Assembly (NCBI RefSeq): GCF_028743515.2
Contig: NZ_CP117969.2
Span: 2,079,501-2,143,500, forward strand
Reading direction: 5' to 3'
DNA from: Imtechella halotolerans
Lineage (GTDB): Bacteria > Bacteroidota > Bacteroidia > Flavobacteriales > Flavobacteriaceae
DNA: 64,000 bases
Shown here: positions 43,950-54,099 of the stretch, in pieces
Numbering within the stretch: the first letter of the stretch is position 1
How the letters are laid out: each line of letters begins with the position of its first letter
Notes under the pieces: generated by a model
Databases searched by the model: none
The model's input: only the letters and a program-made list of their open reading frames with translations
What the model was told of the DNA's origin: nothing
Made by a program: the position numbers and the translations under genes

Positions 43950-46900
43950 GTAGCTACAGCACAAACACTTACTGTAAAAGGAATTGTTACCGATGAGCAA
44001 ACTGGTGAACTAATACCAGGCGCCAATGTACTCATCAAAGGAACTTCAAAAGGAGTTGCTACAGATTTTGATGGAAATTATAGCATCTCCGCCAATCCCA
44101 AAGATATTTTAGTAATAAGTTATCTTGGGTACAAAACCATTGAAATACCAATTAATGGAAAAAGCACTATTAACATATTACTTTCAATTGACGCTTCACA
44201 GCTTGACGAGGTAATTGTAGTAGGTTATGGAACCCAAAAAAAAGAAAATCTTACAGGTGCAGTTAGCTCAATTAAAACAGCAGAGATTGAAGGAAAGTCA
44301 ACCACTTCCTTAACCAATGCTTTGCAAGGTGTAGCGCCTGGTATTACAGTAATTTCTCGACCTGGAAATGTAGGTAATGACCTAGGGTCAATTAACGTAA
44401 GAGGACGCGGTAACCTAGGTGCCTCATCTCCTTTATACATAGTAGATGGTATACCTGTTAGTGCTGGTGACTTCCAAAGAATATCTCCTTCTGATGTTGA
44501 GAGTTTGAGCGTTTTAAAGGATGCTGCCGCTGCTGCCATTTACGGATCAAGGGCTGCATATGGAGTATTTATTGTTACAACCAAAAAAGGTAAAGAAGGA
44601 AAAGCAAATTATACTTACAACTCCTACTTCGGATGGCAATCTGCTACTTTCTTACCTAAAAAGACCAATTCTCTTGAATACGCCACATTACTTAACGAAG
44701 CAAACGTTAATGCGGGCAAAGCTCCTGTATATTCTAATGAAGAACTTGGAATAATCCGAGAAGGCAGCAACCCAGACCTATATCCTAATAACAATTGGTA
44801 TGATATGGTATACAGGTCTTCCGCTCCAATGACAGAACATAACATTAGTGTTTCTGGTGGTGGTGACACCAGATATTATGTAAGCGGATCTTTATTTGAC
44901 CAAGCTTCATTGATTCCTGGAACTTCACTTAGAAGATATAACATTAGAGCTAATACAGAGAGAGATTTTGGAGACAGCTTCACTTTAGGCACAAATATTT
45001 CATTCGTACAGGAAGATATTGAACGTCAAGGAAATTTTTCTGTGACAGATCTAGATCGAATGACACCCCTAACTGTTGGAAAACACTCAGATGGAACATG
45101 GGGAAGTATTACAGGTGGAAAAGTAAGTAGTGTACTAGCTGAAAACAATCCACTTCGAAAAATAGCCGAATATGGTTGGGAAAAAAGACAAAAAAGCACC
45201 TTGATTGGTTCAATAAACGCCACTTTAAAATTAACTTCAGATATCAGCGTAAAAGGTATTCTGTCTTATAAAACGTATAATGAAGAAAGAAACACTTTTG
45301 ACAATGAAGTAGGGGCTGTAATTGACTATTTCACAAAAGAACCTATTAATTCTACAAGAAAAAGTCCTAACAGATTAGATGTTAGATGGGACAAGGATAA
45401 TACCTTTATGGCTCAGGCATTTGCTACTTATGACAAATTAATAAACGAAAAACATGACATCAAGTTAATGATTGGTACTCAGTATGAGACCTCATCATAC
45501 AAATACCTTGGTGCGTCTAGAAAAAACTTCCCTTCAAATAACCTAGGCGCTATAGATGGAGGTTCAAATAGTGCTGAAAACTTATCAAACGGAGGATTAA
45601 TTGAAGAGCAAGCCTTTTTATCTCAGTTTGGTAGAGTAAATTATAATCTAAACAACAAGTACCTATTCGAAGCAAATATTAGATTTGACCAATCCTCTAA
45701 ATTTAACAGCGACAATAGACTAGGCGTTTTCCCATCGTTCTCAGCAGCATGGAGACTATCACAGGAAGATTATTTCAACAATATTGAATGGTTATCTGAC
45801 CTAAAACTAAGAGGTTCTTGGGGAGAGCTTGGATATGTAAACAATGTTGGCTTTTATGATTACTATGATGCATTGGGAACCGGGACTGCAACAATCACCG
45901 GAGGCAATCGTATTGATGGAGTTTGGCCCTATAGACAAGCTAATCCAAATTTAGGATGGGAAACTGTGACCATGACTAATATTGGAGTAGATGCAAGCTT
46001 TTTTCAAAACGCATTTAGTGTACAAGTAGATGCTTATAACAAAGTAACTAGTGACATTCTTTTAGAAGTTCCAATGCCTTTAGAACTTGGTCTAGCAGAA
46101 GGAAATAGTGATGTTATTATTTCACAAAATGCAGGTAAAATTACCAATAAAGGAATCGAAGCTATGCTATCTTATAGAGGTGAAATAAATGATTTTCGCT
46201 ACACAATATCTGGTAATGTATCTAAAATATGGAATGAAATAACGGACTTAAAAGGAAATGACAATCAGATAAGCGGTAAATGGATCAACAAAGTAGGCGA
46301 ATCCATTGGATCTTTCTATATGTATGAAGCAGATGGAATCTTCACAAGTCAAGAGGAGATAGATGCCCATGCAGTTCAATCTAACGCCACTAAACCAGGT
46401 GATATTAGATACAAAGACCTTAATGGAGACGGAGTAATTAATGGAAATGACCGCAAAATAATAGGCAATGATGTCCCTTACTTTACTTATGGCCTAAGTT
46501 TAAATGCATCTTATAAAGGGTTCGACTTAAACATTCAAGGTCAAGGAGTTGCAGATGTTAAGGTGTATTTAGATTCAGAAGCATCACAAGCCTTTTTCAA
46601 TGGAGCAGGAGCTAAAAAGTACCATTTAGACAGATGGACAGCAGATAACCCTAGTGCAAATGCATCTTACCCAAGATTATTACCAAGTGGAGAAAATAAG
46701 CATAATCAAGTACTATCGTCATTTTGGCTATACAATGCTTCATATTTCAGGATAAAGAACCTTGCATTGGGTTATACTATTCCTGCCAACGTCACAGAAA
46801 AGTATGGAGTAGATAAGCTACGATTTTTCGTTTCAGGAACCAATTTGTTTACTTCAAGAAGTGATAAAAGGTTGGATGATTTCGACCCTGAATTCCCATC

Positions 46901-46961
46901 TTCTAGAGGAAGCTATCCTGTTATGAAGGTTATGTCACTAGGTCTAAATGTTAATTTCTAA
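43902..46961 (+). CDS. susC: SusC/RagA-family TonB-dependent outer-membrane receptor (second copy)
   Basis: This 1019-residue protein has the same signal peptide and regulatory-like domain as the first copy, then the TonB-box-like DEVIVVGYGTQKKENLTGAV. Plug motifs are INVRGRGNLG, LYIVDGIPVSAGDFQRISPS and IYGSRAAYGVFIVTTKKGK. The C-terminal barrel ends MSLGLNVNF. The plug and barrel differ markedly from the first SusC, so the pair probably imports a different oligosaccharide. It is followed after 19 bp by a matching susD. The N-terminal similarity points to gene conversion or 5'-end shuffling. Confidence 0.95.
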   Translation: MKNYLLIIFSFFLFQQVATAQTLTVKGIVTDEQTGELIPGANVLIKGTSKGVATDFDGNYSISANPKDILVISYLGYKTIEIPINGKSTINILLSIDASQLDEVIVVGYGTQKKENLTGAVSSIKTAEIEGKSTTSLTNALQGVAPGITVISRPGNVGNDLGSINVRGRGNLGASSPLYIVDGIPVSAGDFQRISPSDVESLSVLKDAAAAAIYGSRAAYGVFIVTTKKGKEGKANYTYNSYFGWQSATFLPKKTNSLEYATLLNEANVNAGKAPVYSNEELGIIREGSNPDLYPNNNWYDMVYRSSAPMTEHNISVSGGGDTRYYVSGSLFDQASLIPGTSLRRYNIRANTERDFGDSFTLGTNISFVQEDIERQGNFSVTDLDRMTPLTVGKHSDGTWGSITGGKVSSVLAENNPLRKIAEYGWEKRQKSTLIGSINATLKLTSDISVKGILSYKTYNEERNTFDNEVGAVIDYFTKEPINSTRKSPNRLDVRWDKDNTFMAQAFATYDKLINEKHDIKLMIGTQYETSSYKYLGASRKNFPSNNLGAIDGGSNSAENLSNGGLIEEQAFLSQFGRVNYNLNNKYLFEANIRFDQSSKFNSDNRLGVFPSFSAAWRLSQEDYFNNIEWLSDLKLRGSWGELGYVNNVGFYDYYDALGTGTATITGGNRIDGVWPYRQANPNLGWETVTMTNIGVDASFFQNAFSVQVDAYNKVTSDILLEVPMPLELGLAEGNSDVIISQNAGKITNKGIEAMLSYRGEINDFRYTISGNVSKIWNEITDLKGNDNQISGKWINKVGESIGSFYMYEADGIFTSQEEIDAHAVQSNATKPGDIRYKDLNGDGVINGNDRKIIGNDVPYFTYGLSLNASYKGFDLNIQGQGVADVKVYLDSEASQAFFNGAGAKKYHLDRWTADNPSANASYPRLLPSGENKHNQVLSSFWLYNASYFRIKNLALGYTIPANVTEKYGVDKLRFFVSGTNLFTSRSDKRLDDFDPEFPSSRGSYPVMKVMSLGLNVNF

Positions 46962-46980
46962 TAACTAAAGAATAATAGAA

Positions 46981-48645
46981 ATGAAAATATCACACATATA
47001 TAAATGTTTACCAATCGCACTTCTATCATTAGTAGGATGTAGTGACGATTTTCTTGATAGAGTACCCCAGGATGAGATTGCAAGCGAGACATTCTGGAAA
47101 TCAGAAAAAGACACAGAATTAGCACTTAACGGATGTTATGGATTTGTAGGAGCCAGTGTTTACGATGCATACGTTGACGCCTATGCAGATAATTCATACG
47201 CTCAATACCCTTGGGAAAGCAATGCAACTATCGTTAGTTCAGGAGACATAAATTCAACAATGAATGATGGCTATAATTATGAAGGTATTAGAAGATTTAA
47301 TTATTTCCTTGACAATGTTGATAAATCACCCACTCCAGAGGCACTAAAAAACCAATACAAAAGCGAAGTAAGAGTACTACGAGCTTGGAGTTACTATAAT
47401 TTGTCTAAGAAATTCGGTGCTGTTCCACTAATCACAGGCTTTACATTAAACCCTTCTGATGTAATTATTCCACCAACACCTGAAACCCAGGTAATGCAGT
47501 TTGTTAAGGATGAATTAGAGGCTGCAATACCACATTTGGCAGATCAACCTCAATACAAAAGTCGCATAGGTAAAGCTGCCGCTAAGATCCTAAAAGCTAG
47601 AGTTCATCTATTTAACAAAGAATGGGATGAAGCCGCTTTACTGGCTCAAGAAGTAATGGGAATGGGATATCAATTATTTCAAGTTACCAATCTAACTACG
47701 GAAGATTTTATTGATGACTACTCCTCATTTATTGATTTTGTTGATGAAGAAGATAGAATAAACTTTTACAAAGGCCTAAGAAGTTATGAGACTTTATTCT
47801 GGGAAGTAAACGAAGGTAATTCTGAGGTGATTATGGAAGCAGAATATATACCTGAAAGTGACTGGGTCTATTCTAGTGGAATCAACACTCTTCATTTAGC
47901 TGACAATGCTGGAGGAGGATGGAGTTCAATTACACCAACTCAATCAATGGTTAATTCTTATTGGAATAGGAATGGCGAAAGTTTTACACCACCATCAGTT
48001 ACTGATAGAGCATCTGCTTATAACAACGGAAACTACTCACCTGCTTATTTAAATGAATTTAAAAACAGAGATACTCGATTGTACGCCTCTATTCTATATC
48101 CAGGTGCATTATGGAATAGCCTTGAACCAGGTTATGTATTCTCTTGGAATAAAGGTGGAAGTAATATTTCAAAAACTGGATATAATTATCGCAAATTGGT
48201 AGACCCAAGTGAAAGCGCACAAAGTGGAAAATGGAAAGGTCCACAAAACTTCCCAATCATTAGATACGCAGAGGTTCTACTAATTTATGCCGAAGCTAAA
48301 AATGAAAACTCAGGACCCGACGCAACAATTTATGACGCGCTCGATCTAATTAGAAACCGTGTCGGAATGCCGGTGATTGATCGCAACCTTATAAACAATC
48401 AAGATCAATTAAGAGATTTAATTCGTAACGAACGAAGAATTGAATTAGCTGGTGAAGGATATAGATGGGATGACATCCGAAGATGGAATATTGAAGAACA
48501 AGTAATGACAGACATCTACAGTATAGATAATGACTTGACCCAGGAAAGAAGATGGGAACCTAAATTTTCTCGCTTTCCATATCCTCAGGTTGCTGTAGAT
48601 AGAAATCCCAACCTAAAAGATGCACAGTCAGCTAAAGGTTATTAA
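46981..48645 (+). CDS. susD: SusD/RagB-family glycan-binding lipoprotein (second copy)
   Basis: This 554-residue surface lipoprotein has a lipobox in SLVGCSDDFLD (Cys about 20). The N-terminal SusD motif DFLDRVPQDEIASETFWKSE, an RVLRAWSYYNLSKKFGAVPL helix, and C-terminal IIRYAEVLLIYAEAKNE and RNERRIELAGEGYRWDDIRR are family marks. It differs widely from the first SusD. It pairs with the preceding susC and is followed by a hairpin terminator before the DUF3472 gene. Confidence 0.95.
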   Translation: MKISHIYKCLPIALLSLVGCSDDFLDRVPQDEIASETFWKSEKDTELALNGCYGFVGASVYDAYVDAYADNSYAQYPWESNATIVSSGDINSTMNDGYNYEGIRRFNYFLDNVDKSPTPEALKNQYKSEVRVLRAWSYYNLSKKFGAVPLITGFTLNPSDVIIPPTPETQVMQFVKDELEAAIPHLADQPQYKSRIGKAAAKILKARVHLFNKEWDEAALLAQEVMGMGYQLFQVTNLTTEDFIDDYSSFIDFVDEEDRINFYKGLRSYETLFWEVNEGNSEVIMEAEYIPESDWVYSSGINTLHLADNAGGGWSSITPTQSMVNSYWNRNGESFTPPSVTDRASAYNNGNYSPAYLNEFKNRDTRLYASILYPGALWNSLEPGYVFSWNKGGSNISKTGYNYRKLVDPSESAQSGKWKGPQNFPIIRYAEVLLIYAEAKNENSGPDATIYDALDLIRNRVGMPVIDRNLINNQDQLRDLIRNERRIELAGEGYRWDDIRRWNIEEQVMTDIYSIDNDLTQERRWEPKFSRFPYPQVAVDRNPNLKDAQSAKGY

Positions 48646-48817
48646 TTACATAAGAACAACGAAACTAAACTATGAGCAATGTTGTTCTTCAAATCAATAG
48701 TTTTACCCTCCTTAGGAGGAATATTAATCAAGTTAAAAACGAGGTCATACTCTCGTTTAAATCACTCACATTGATTTTATCTTGTTTGATATTATATTTA
48801 GAATTAGTTAAGCAGCA

Positions 48818-48857
48818 AACTTCGGGAAAGGTTAAACCATTCCCGAAGTTATTTTTT
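48818..48857 (+). terminator. Terminator after the second susCD pair
   Basis: AACTTCGGGAA (48818-48828) pairs with TTCCCGAAGTT (48840-48850), followed by ATTTTTTT. A second small hairpin (AAGAACAAC/GTTGTTCTT, 48652-48689) lies earlier in the gap. Confidence 0.85.
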
Positions 48858-48875
48858 TAAAACATCCTTAAAATC

Positions 48876-50213
48876 ATGAAAAAACTAAGACAGACCTTTC
48901 TTTCACTGCCATTTTCAATTATAATCCTATCTATTTTCACATCTTGTTCCTCAGGCACCAATGCACCTCTTGTCAAGGCTTCTATAACTTCAGATTTAGA
49001 TATTATAATTTCCCCCGAAGGTAATAGCTGGACTATAAATGACCACACCCAAAACCCTAAATTAATTAACAGTAATGGAATCCAGAACTGGAAAGATCCA
49101 AACACCATTATAAGAACCTATGTTAAACTAAATGCAAGTGGCGAATTACATATAGGCCTAAATGCAAAATCACCTACAGGGAGTTCTAAAATAAAAATCA
49201 CAGTAGGTGATAAATCTGTTGAATACACTCTAAAAGATACCGAGTACACAATTCTTCCCATAGACAAATTTCCAATAAACACCACTGGATATCATTATAT
49301 AGAAATTCAGGGACTCTCGAAAGAAGGGGCTAACTTTGGTGATATAAAAGATCTTCGAATAGGAGGGTCGGCTACTAAATCAGGTGTTACTTTTGTGCAA
49401 GATGATTTTTATTGGGGACGTCGTGGTCCTTCTGTTCATCTCTCATATGAAACACCCGACAAAGACATACAGTGGTCATATAGTGAAATCACTGTTCCGG
49501 AAGGAGAAGACACCATAGGATCATACTATATGGCCAATGGTTTTGCTCAGGGATATTTTGGCATGCAAGTTAACTCTCCAACAGAAAGAAGAGTTCTATT
49601 CTCTGTATGGAGTCCTTACGAAACAGATAACCCTAACGAAATCCCGGAAGACTCAAGAATTATACTTCTTGGAAAAGGTCAAGGTGTAACGACAGGTTCA
49701 TTTGGCAATGAGGGTTCTGGCGGACAAAGCTATAAAGTTTTCAATTGGAAGGCAGGAAACACCTATCGCTTTTTATTGAAAGGAGAACCTTCCGTTAACA
49801 ACTCTACCGATTACACAGCTTATTTTTTTGCACCCGAGACCGAGAAATGGACTTTAATTGCGAGTTTCAGAAGGCCTCATACATTTACCTACTTAAAAAG
49901 ATTGCACTCTTTCTTAGAAAATTTCAGCACAAACACAGGATTCATTGGAAGAAAAGCATTCTATGGAAACCAATGGGCTAGAGACAAAGAAGGTAACTGG
50001 TATGAACTTACCAATGCTAAATTTACAGCAGATGCTACTGCTAGAAAAGGTTCAAGATTAGATTATGCAGGAGGTTCTCAAGGAAACGTCTTTTACATGC
50101 AGAACTGCGGATTTTTTAGCAATAATACACCAATGGATTCGCAACACTCCCGTTCCGCTAATGGAACCCCTCCAACAATTGATTTTAACACACTAGAAAT
50201 CCCAAGCCTATAA
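48876..50213 (+). CDS. DUF3472 domain-containing lipoprotein
   Basis: This 445-residue exported lipoprotein has a lipobox in IFTSCSSG (Cys about 27). The N-terminal half (about 40-165) is a beta-sandwich resembling DUF5077, with EYTLKDTEYTILPIDKFPIN. The C-terminal half (about 175-440) fits DUF3472: VHLSYETPDKDIQWSYSEIT, GYFGMQVNSPTERRVLFSVW, SPYETDNPNEIPEDSRIILL, FRRPHTFTYLKRLHSFLENF. Such proteins occur in polysaccharide loci, but their ligand is unknown. It probably binds or modifies the glycan of the neighbouring SusCD. It is separated from susD by a terminator, so it may have its own promoter or depend on read-through. Confidence 0.82.
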   Translation: MKKLRQTFLSLPFSIIILSIFTSCSSGTNAPLVKASITSDLDIIISPEGNSWTINDHTQNPKLINSNGIQNWKDPNTIIRTYVKLNASGELHIGLNAKSPTGSSKIKITVGDKSVEYTLKDTEYTILPIDKFPINTTGYHYIEIQGLSKEGANFGDIKDLRIGGSATKSGVTFVQDDFYWGRRGPSVHLSYETPDKDIQWSYSEITVPEGEDTIGSYYMANGFAQGYFGMQVNSPTERRVLFSVWSPYETDNPNEIPEDSRIILLGKGQGVTTGSFGNEGSGGQSYKVFNWKAGNTYRFLLKGEPSVNNSTDYTAYFFAPETEKWTLIASFRRPHTFTYLKRLHSFLENFSTNTGFIGRKAFYGNQWARDKEGNWYELTNAKFTADATARKGSRLDYAGGSQGNVFYMQNCGFFSNNTPMDSQHSRSANGTPPTIDFNTLEIPSL

Positions 50214-50237
50214 AATTATCGAAATAACATGGAGTTA

Positions 50238-50273
50238 AAAAAACCCTATTCAAATGCTTGAATAGGGTTTTTT
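50238..50273. terminator. Bidirectional terminator between the DUF3472 and PhoD-type genes
   Basis: AAAAAACCCTATTCAA and TTGAATAGGGTTTTTT are perfectly complementary over 16 bp with a 4-nt loop. It serves two convergent genes. Confidence 0.92.
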
Positions 50274-50274
50274 A

Positions 50275-52875
50275 TTAAAGTGAAACTACTATGACCTTAC
50301 CTTGTTCTCTTGTAGCTCGTAAGCGACCAATTACTCTCTCATATCCAGTCTCAGGAATAGTGAGCACTATTTTATATTTACCTTCAGCAAAGACCTTAGG
50401 AGTAAAACTAAATTCTCTAAGCCTAATAGCATATTGTAGTTCATTTCCAGAATCAAAAACTTTTAAGACCGGAAGTAGAGATCCTTTAATTTGAATCTTA
50501 GGAAGCCAAGCCACTGCTTTCCTTCCATAATTTTCCTCTTGACTCACCGTAATAGGCCATCCTGGGTACTGACTATCTTTTTCTAAAGGATTATAAAACC
50601 TCCGGTAACAATCAGTTTTAATGGTCCTTTTTTCTTTATCAAAAGTCACAACTCCATAACCTAAAGCTCTATTATGAAGCACCTTTGGTTCCTTATGCAT
50701 ATTGTGAGGATTAGCTACAGCTAATACTGTAGCTTTATTCCCGAAACCATCTATATGCTGACCTACATATGCTGGGGAATCATACGAATGCTCATTAGGA
50801 TCTCTTAAAGATGGCCAAAATCTTCTAGGCCAAATATTGTTAAGAGCTGGCCCTGCAAAAGCATATCCACTATCTTCATGAGTTTCAACACCATACTGAA
50901 TAAAACTTCCTAAATGCTGATCTCCAGCTATATGAAACGCAAAACCCTTTCTTATTATACTTAAAGCTTTATCCCTCTTATTTGCAGGCCACCCGTTGGA
51001 ATCCATATCAACCGTCGGAGCATCCCCTTTTATATATTCACCTAATTCAGGTATGTATAATCCCGGCACCACACCATCATCAACGGCATCAGAAGGTAAC
51101 GTTGCAATAGTAGCAAAATTCGTTTGTGACAACACAACCTTCATTTGAGTATTATTTGACCAATCATGAACCCAATCTTCTAAAAAATCCTCCTGACGTT
51201 TCCCCAGCAATTCAGCTTCTAAATCCTTATATTTTTTAATATCAAATTCTTTATTCCGTATCCATCCATTATAAATCTCAGCCTCCTTTGGCAACACATG
51301 TTGAGGTGCTGATTTAAACTTCCGATCCTCCAAAATTGCAAAACTAACACCTGCGTAATTCCAATGTGTATAATACACTCTAATACCATTATCTACAGGT
51401 TTTGGATCATATGGATCAGGTAAATGGCTTGTTTGCGAATATTGAACCATATTAACCCATTCTGGAGGCATTTTATATCCGCCAGAATCTTGTGATTTGG
51501 CACCAAATCCGTTAGAATTATCTGCCAACTTTCCTCCCTCTCCCCATACATTTCCATGGTATACATCATGATCATCAGGAATTATTGCACAAGGTTTGTG
51601 TCTAAACAATTCCCTATATGACCATCCAAACATCATCCATTTATGTAAATAATCTAAACATAGCACATCAAAATCTCCCTCATATTGCGCTCCAAACCCA
51701 CCTGTACCTTCATAAAATTGATCTCCTAAGAATAAAATCACATCAGGATCTAACTTTAAAACACTTTCATAAATATCTGAATCAGGAAATCCAAAATCGG
51801 CATTACAACTGAATACTGCGGTAGTTAGTTGCTTCTCGTCAATTGGTTCTTTTGCAATTGTTCCCTCATAGTAATATAAATGATTCCCTTCTAAAGTTGG
51901 TATTTTAAGGCACACCCTATAAGGAATATCATGCTCATGGTACCATTCTGTAATCTGAAAATTAACAGCTCTCCCTTGGTGAGTAAGGGTTTTTTCAGAC
52001 ACTACTTTCCACGTATTTTGTAGTTTAATTTCAAGAGAAACACTATGACCCACTATCATTTCAATTGGAGCAAGTTGTGCCGTTAGTTTTAACTTTCTTC
52101 TATGTAGTGTATATTGAGCAAAACAAATGGGTCCATATAAATTTTCCGAATTACTATATATACTATCAGACTCTATAATCCAATTATCAAATGATGCAAT
52201 TGATTTAACCTGATCCTTTGTATGAACATCACATAACAATGCAAAATTCCCTTGCAAAACACTATTATCAACTTCAATTCCATTTTGTTGAATCCATACT
52301 TTCTGGGTCTGTTGATCAATCACTTTAACTGTTAATTCCTGTTTACCCTCCTCTTTGGGTTCACTACTTAGAATAAGCTCAATAGAATTAGGTAGTTTAC
52401 TAATTGCATTTTCAAATAATGACTCGCCTATTTTAAGTTTTCCATCAGCCGTCAACCCAACATCCAAACCTTTTCCATAAACAGCAGCAGATCTGTAGTC
52501 ATCAAATCGACCTTTAGCACCAATTCTTAAACCAACACAACCTTTTGTACTCGGAGGCATCCCAATCCATGGATTCGTAATACCAACCTTTACTATAAGT
52601 TTCGAGCTTCCGGATGGATTTTGAAGCGTTAATAAATGTAAAGTTCTGTTTTTCCCAGCTACTAAACATCTCAATTTCCCTTTCTCTATCACCCAATCCT
52701 GTAATCGATTTGCCCAATACTGAGGTCCTACCCACTTCATATCTGGCCACAAATGCCATTGGCTTGAAAATTTAACTCGTGATAATTCACCAAGCCCAAA
52801 TGGATACCCATAGGTTGAAGCCATTGGCAGTATTGCTCCTAGGGCAACGGTTTTAATATAATCTCTTCTATTCAT
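50275..52875 (-). CDS. PhoD-type metallophosphatase with N-terminal lectin-like region, exported
   Basis: This 866-residue protein has a Tat-like start (MNRRDYIKTVALGAILPMAS). An N-terminal region (about 30-260) resembles a concanavalin/laminin-G-like sandwich. The PhoD phosphatase core follows: FSCNADFGFPDSDIYESVLK then DPDVILFLGDQFYEG, IIPDDHDVYHGN, and FHIAGDQHLGSF supply metal-binding Asp and His residues. A C-terminal beta-region follows. It would hydrolyse phosphate esters or diesters outside the cytoplasm. Its position at the edge of the glycan locus suggests action on phosphorylated glycan or teichoic-like polymer; that is inference. It is monocistronic and convergent with the DUF3472 gene. 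Confidence 0.85.
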   Translation of the reverse strand: MNRRDYIKTVALGAILPMASTYGYPFGLGELSRVKFSSQWHLWPDMKWVGPQYWANRLQDWVIEKGKLRCLVAGKNRTLHLLTLQNPSGSSKLIVKVGITNPWIGMPPSTKGCVGLRIGAKGRFDDYRSAAVYGKGLDVGLTADGKLKIGESLFENAISKLPNSIELILSSEPKEEGKQELTVKVIDQQTQKVWIQQNGIEVDNSVLQGNFALLCDVHTKDQVKSIASFDNWIIESDSIYSNSENLYGPICFAQYTLHRRKLKLTAQLAPIEMIVGHSVSLEIKLQNTWKVVSEKTLTHQGRAVNFQITEWYHEHDIPYRVCLKIPTLEGNHLYYYEGTIAKEPIDEKQLTTAVFSCNADFGFPDSDIYESVLKLDPDVILFLGDQFYEGTGGFGAQYEGDFDVLCLDYLHKWMMFGWSYRELFRHKPCAIIPDDHDVYHGNVWGEGGKLADNSNGFGAKSQDSGGYKMPPEWVNMVQYSQTSHLPDPYDPKPVDNGIRVYYTHWNYAGVSFAILEDRKFKSAPQHVLPKEAEIYNGWIRNKEFDIKKYKDLEAELLGKRQEDFLEDWVHDWSNNTQMKVVLSQTNFATIATLPSDAVDDGVVPGLYIPELGEYIKGDAPTVDMDSNGWPANKRDKALSIIRKGFAFHIAGDQHLGSFIQYGVETHEDSGYAFAGPALNNIWPRRFWPSLRDPNEHSYDSPAYVGQHIDGFGNKATVLAVANPHNMHKEPKVLHNRALGYGVVTFDKEKRTIKTDCYRRFYNPLEKDSQYPGWPITVSQEENYGRKAVAWLPKIQIKGSLLPVLKVFDSGNELQYAIRLREFSFTPKVFAEGKYKIVLTIPETGYERVIGRLRATREQGKVIVVSL

Positions 52876-53146
52876 GACAATTTTAATTTTATTGTATTCG
52901 GTACTGTTAACCTTCTAATAAGTTAAAGTACATTATACTAAATAAATAAAAATAATATGAAACAAAAAAATATTCGTTATTTTTGTTTTAAATTTCAAAT
53001 TCTTTTGAATCAAATTCAACAATTCAGATAATAATCATTACTTCTTCTATAGATTTCTTTGCTAAATGTATAGGAAGATATAGTGCATACCCAAACAAAT
53101 TGATACCTTTGTCAAACTTTTACAGGGTTCAAAATTCATTGTTGTT

Positions 53147-54097
53147 ATGACAAAAATATTAATAACCGGTGCTGCCGGACAATTGGGCTCAGAGCTCACT
53201 CAAGCATTAGGCAACCTCTTTGGTGGTGATAACATTTTAGCCACTGATATAAATGAAGGAGCTCGCGAAAAATTTCCATACTGTCATTTTGAAGTACTTA
53301 ATGTAATGGATAGCGAACGCATGCTTGAATTGGTAAAGAAATATGAAATTACTCAAATTTACCACCTAGCAGCTATTCTATCAGCCACTGGTGAGAAAAA
53401 TCCCCTTTTCACATGGAAATTAAATATGGACAGTCTTCTTTCTGTATTGGAAATTGCCAAAAATGAGAATTTAGACAAAGTATACTGGCCTTCTTCCATT
53501 GCTGTATTTGGTACAAACACTCCAGTGGACCTAACGCCACAATACACCGCTATGGATCCTAATACTGTCTATGGTATTTCAAAACTAGCAGGTGAATTAT
53601 GGTGTTCTTATTATAACGAAAAATTTGGCGTAGACGTAAGAAGTATACGCTATCCAGGTCTCATAGGGTATAAATCACTACCTGGTGGTGGTACCACTGA
53701 CTATGCTGTAGACATCTATTACAAGGCCATTGAAGGAAAAACATACGAATGCTTCCTTAATGAGGATAGCTACCTGCCAATGATGTATATGGCTGACGCA
53801 ATAAAAGCTACCATAGATCTAATGCAAGCTCCAAAAGAACAAGTAAAGATACGCACATCTTACAACGTATCAGGCATGAGTTTCTCACCAAAAGAAATTT
53901 ACCAAAGCATTTTAAAACACTATCCAGATTTCAAGATAGAATACAAACCAGATTTCCGTCAAGCGATTGCAGACAGTTGGCCAAATAGTATCGATGATAG
54001 TCATGCTCGCGAGCATTGGGGATGGAAACCAACCTATGATTTAGCAAAAATGACTGAGGATATGTTACAGAACTTATCTATAATGCTAGAAAAATAA
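53147..54097 (+). CDS. L-threonine 3-dehydrogenase, short-chain (epimerase-like) type
   Basis: This 316-residue NAD-dependent enzyme of the extended SDR family has ILITGAAGQLGSEL (GxxGxxG, about residues 4-17), YHLAAILSATGEKNP, and the catalytic YGISK (Tyr-x-x-x-Lys, about 143-147). RSIRYPGLIGYKSLPGGGTT follows, typical of the flavobacterial threonine dehydrogenase. The product, 2-amino-3-oxobutyrate, leads to glycine and acetyl-CoA. The next gene starts 2 bp after its stop, so it forms an operon with the formylglycine-generating enzyme-like gene, an odd metabolic pair. Confidence 0.9.
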   Translation: MTKILITGAAGQLGSELTQALGNLFGGDNILATDINEGAREKFPYCHFEVLNVMDSERMLELVKKYEITQIYHLAAILSATGEKNPLFTWKLNMDSLLSVLEIAKNENLDKVYWPSSIAVFGTNTPVDLTPQYTAMDPNTVYGISKLAGELWCSYYNEKFGVDVRSIRYPGLIGYKSLPGGGTTDYAVDIYYKAIEGKTYECFLNEDSYLPMMYMADAIKATIDLMQAPKEQVKIRTSYNVSGMSFSPKEIYQSILKHYPDFKIEYKPDFRQAIADSWPNSIDDSHAREHWGWKPTYDLAKMTEDMLQNLSIMLEK

Positions 54098-54099
54098 AA

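Noticed and set aside
48672-48860. 62-codon ORF after the second susD
   Set aside because: It runs through a strong terminator hairpin, has a hydrophobic but not family-like sequence, and ends in the U-tract. It is more likely leader or trailer sequence.
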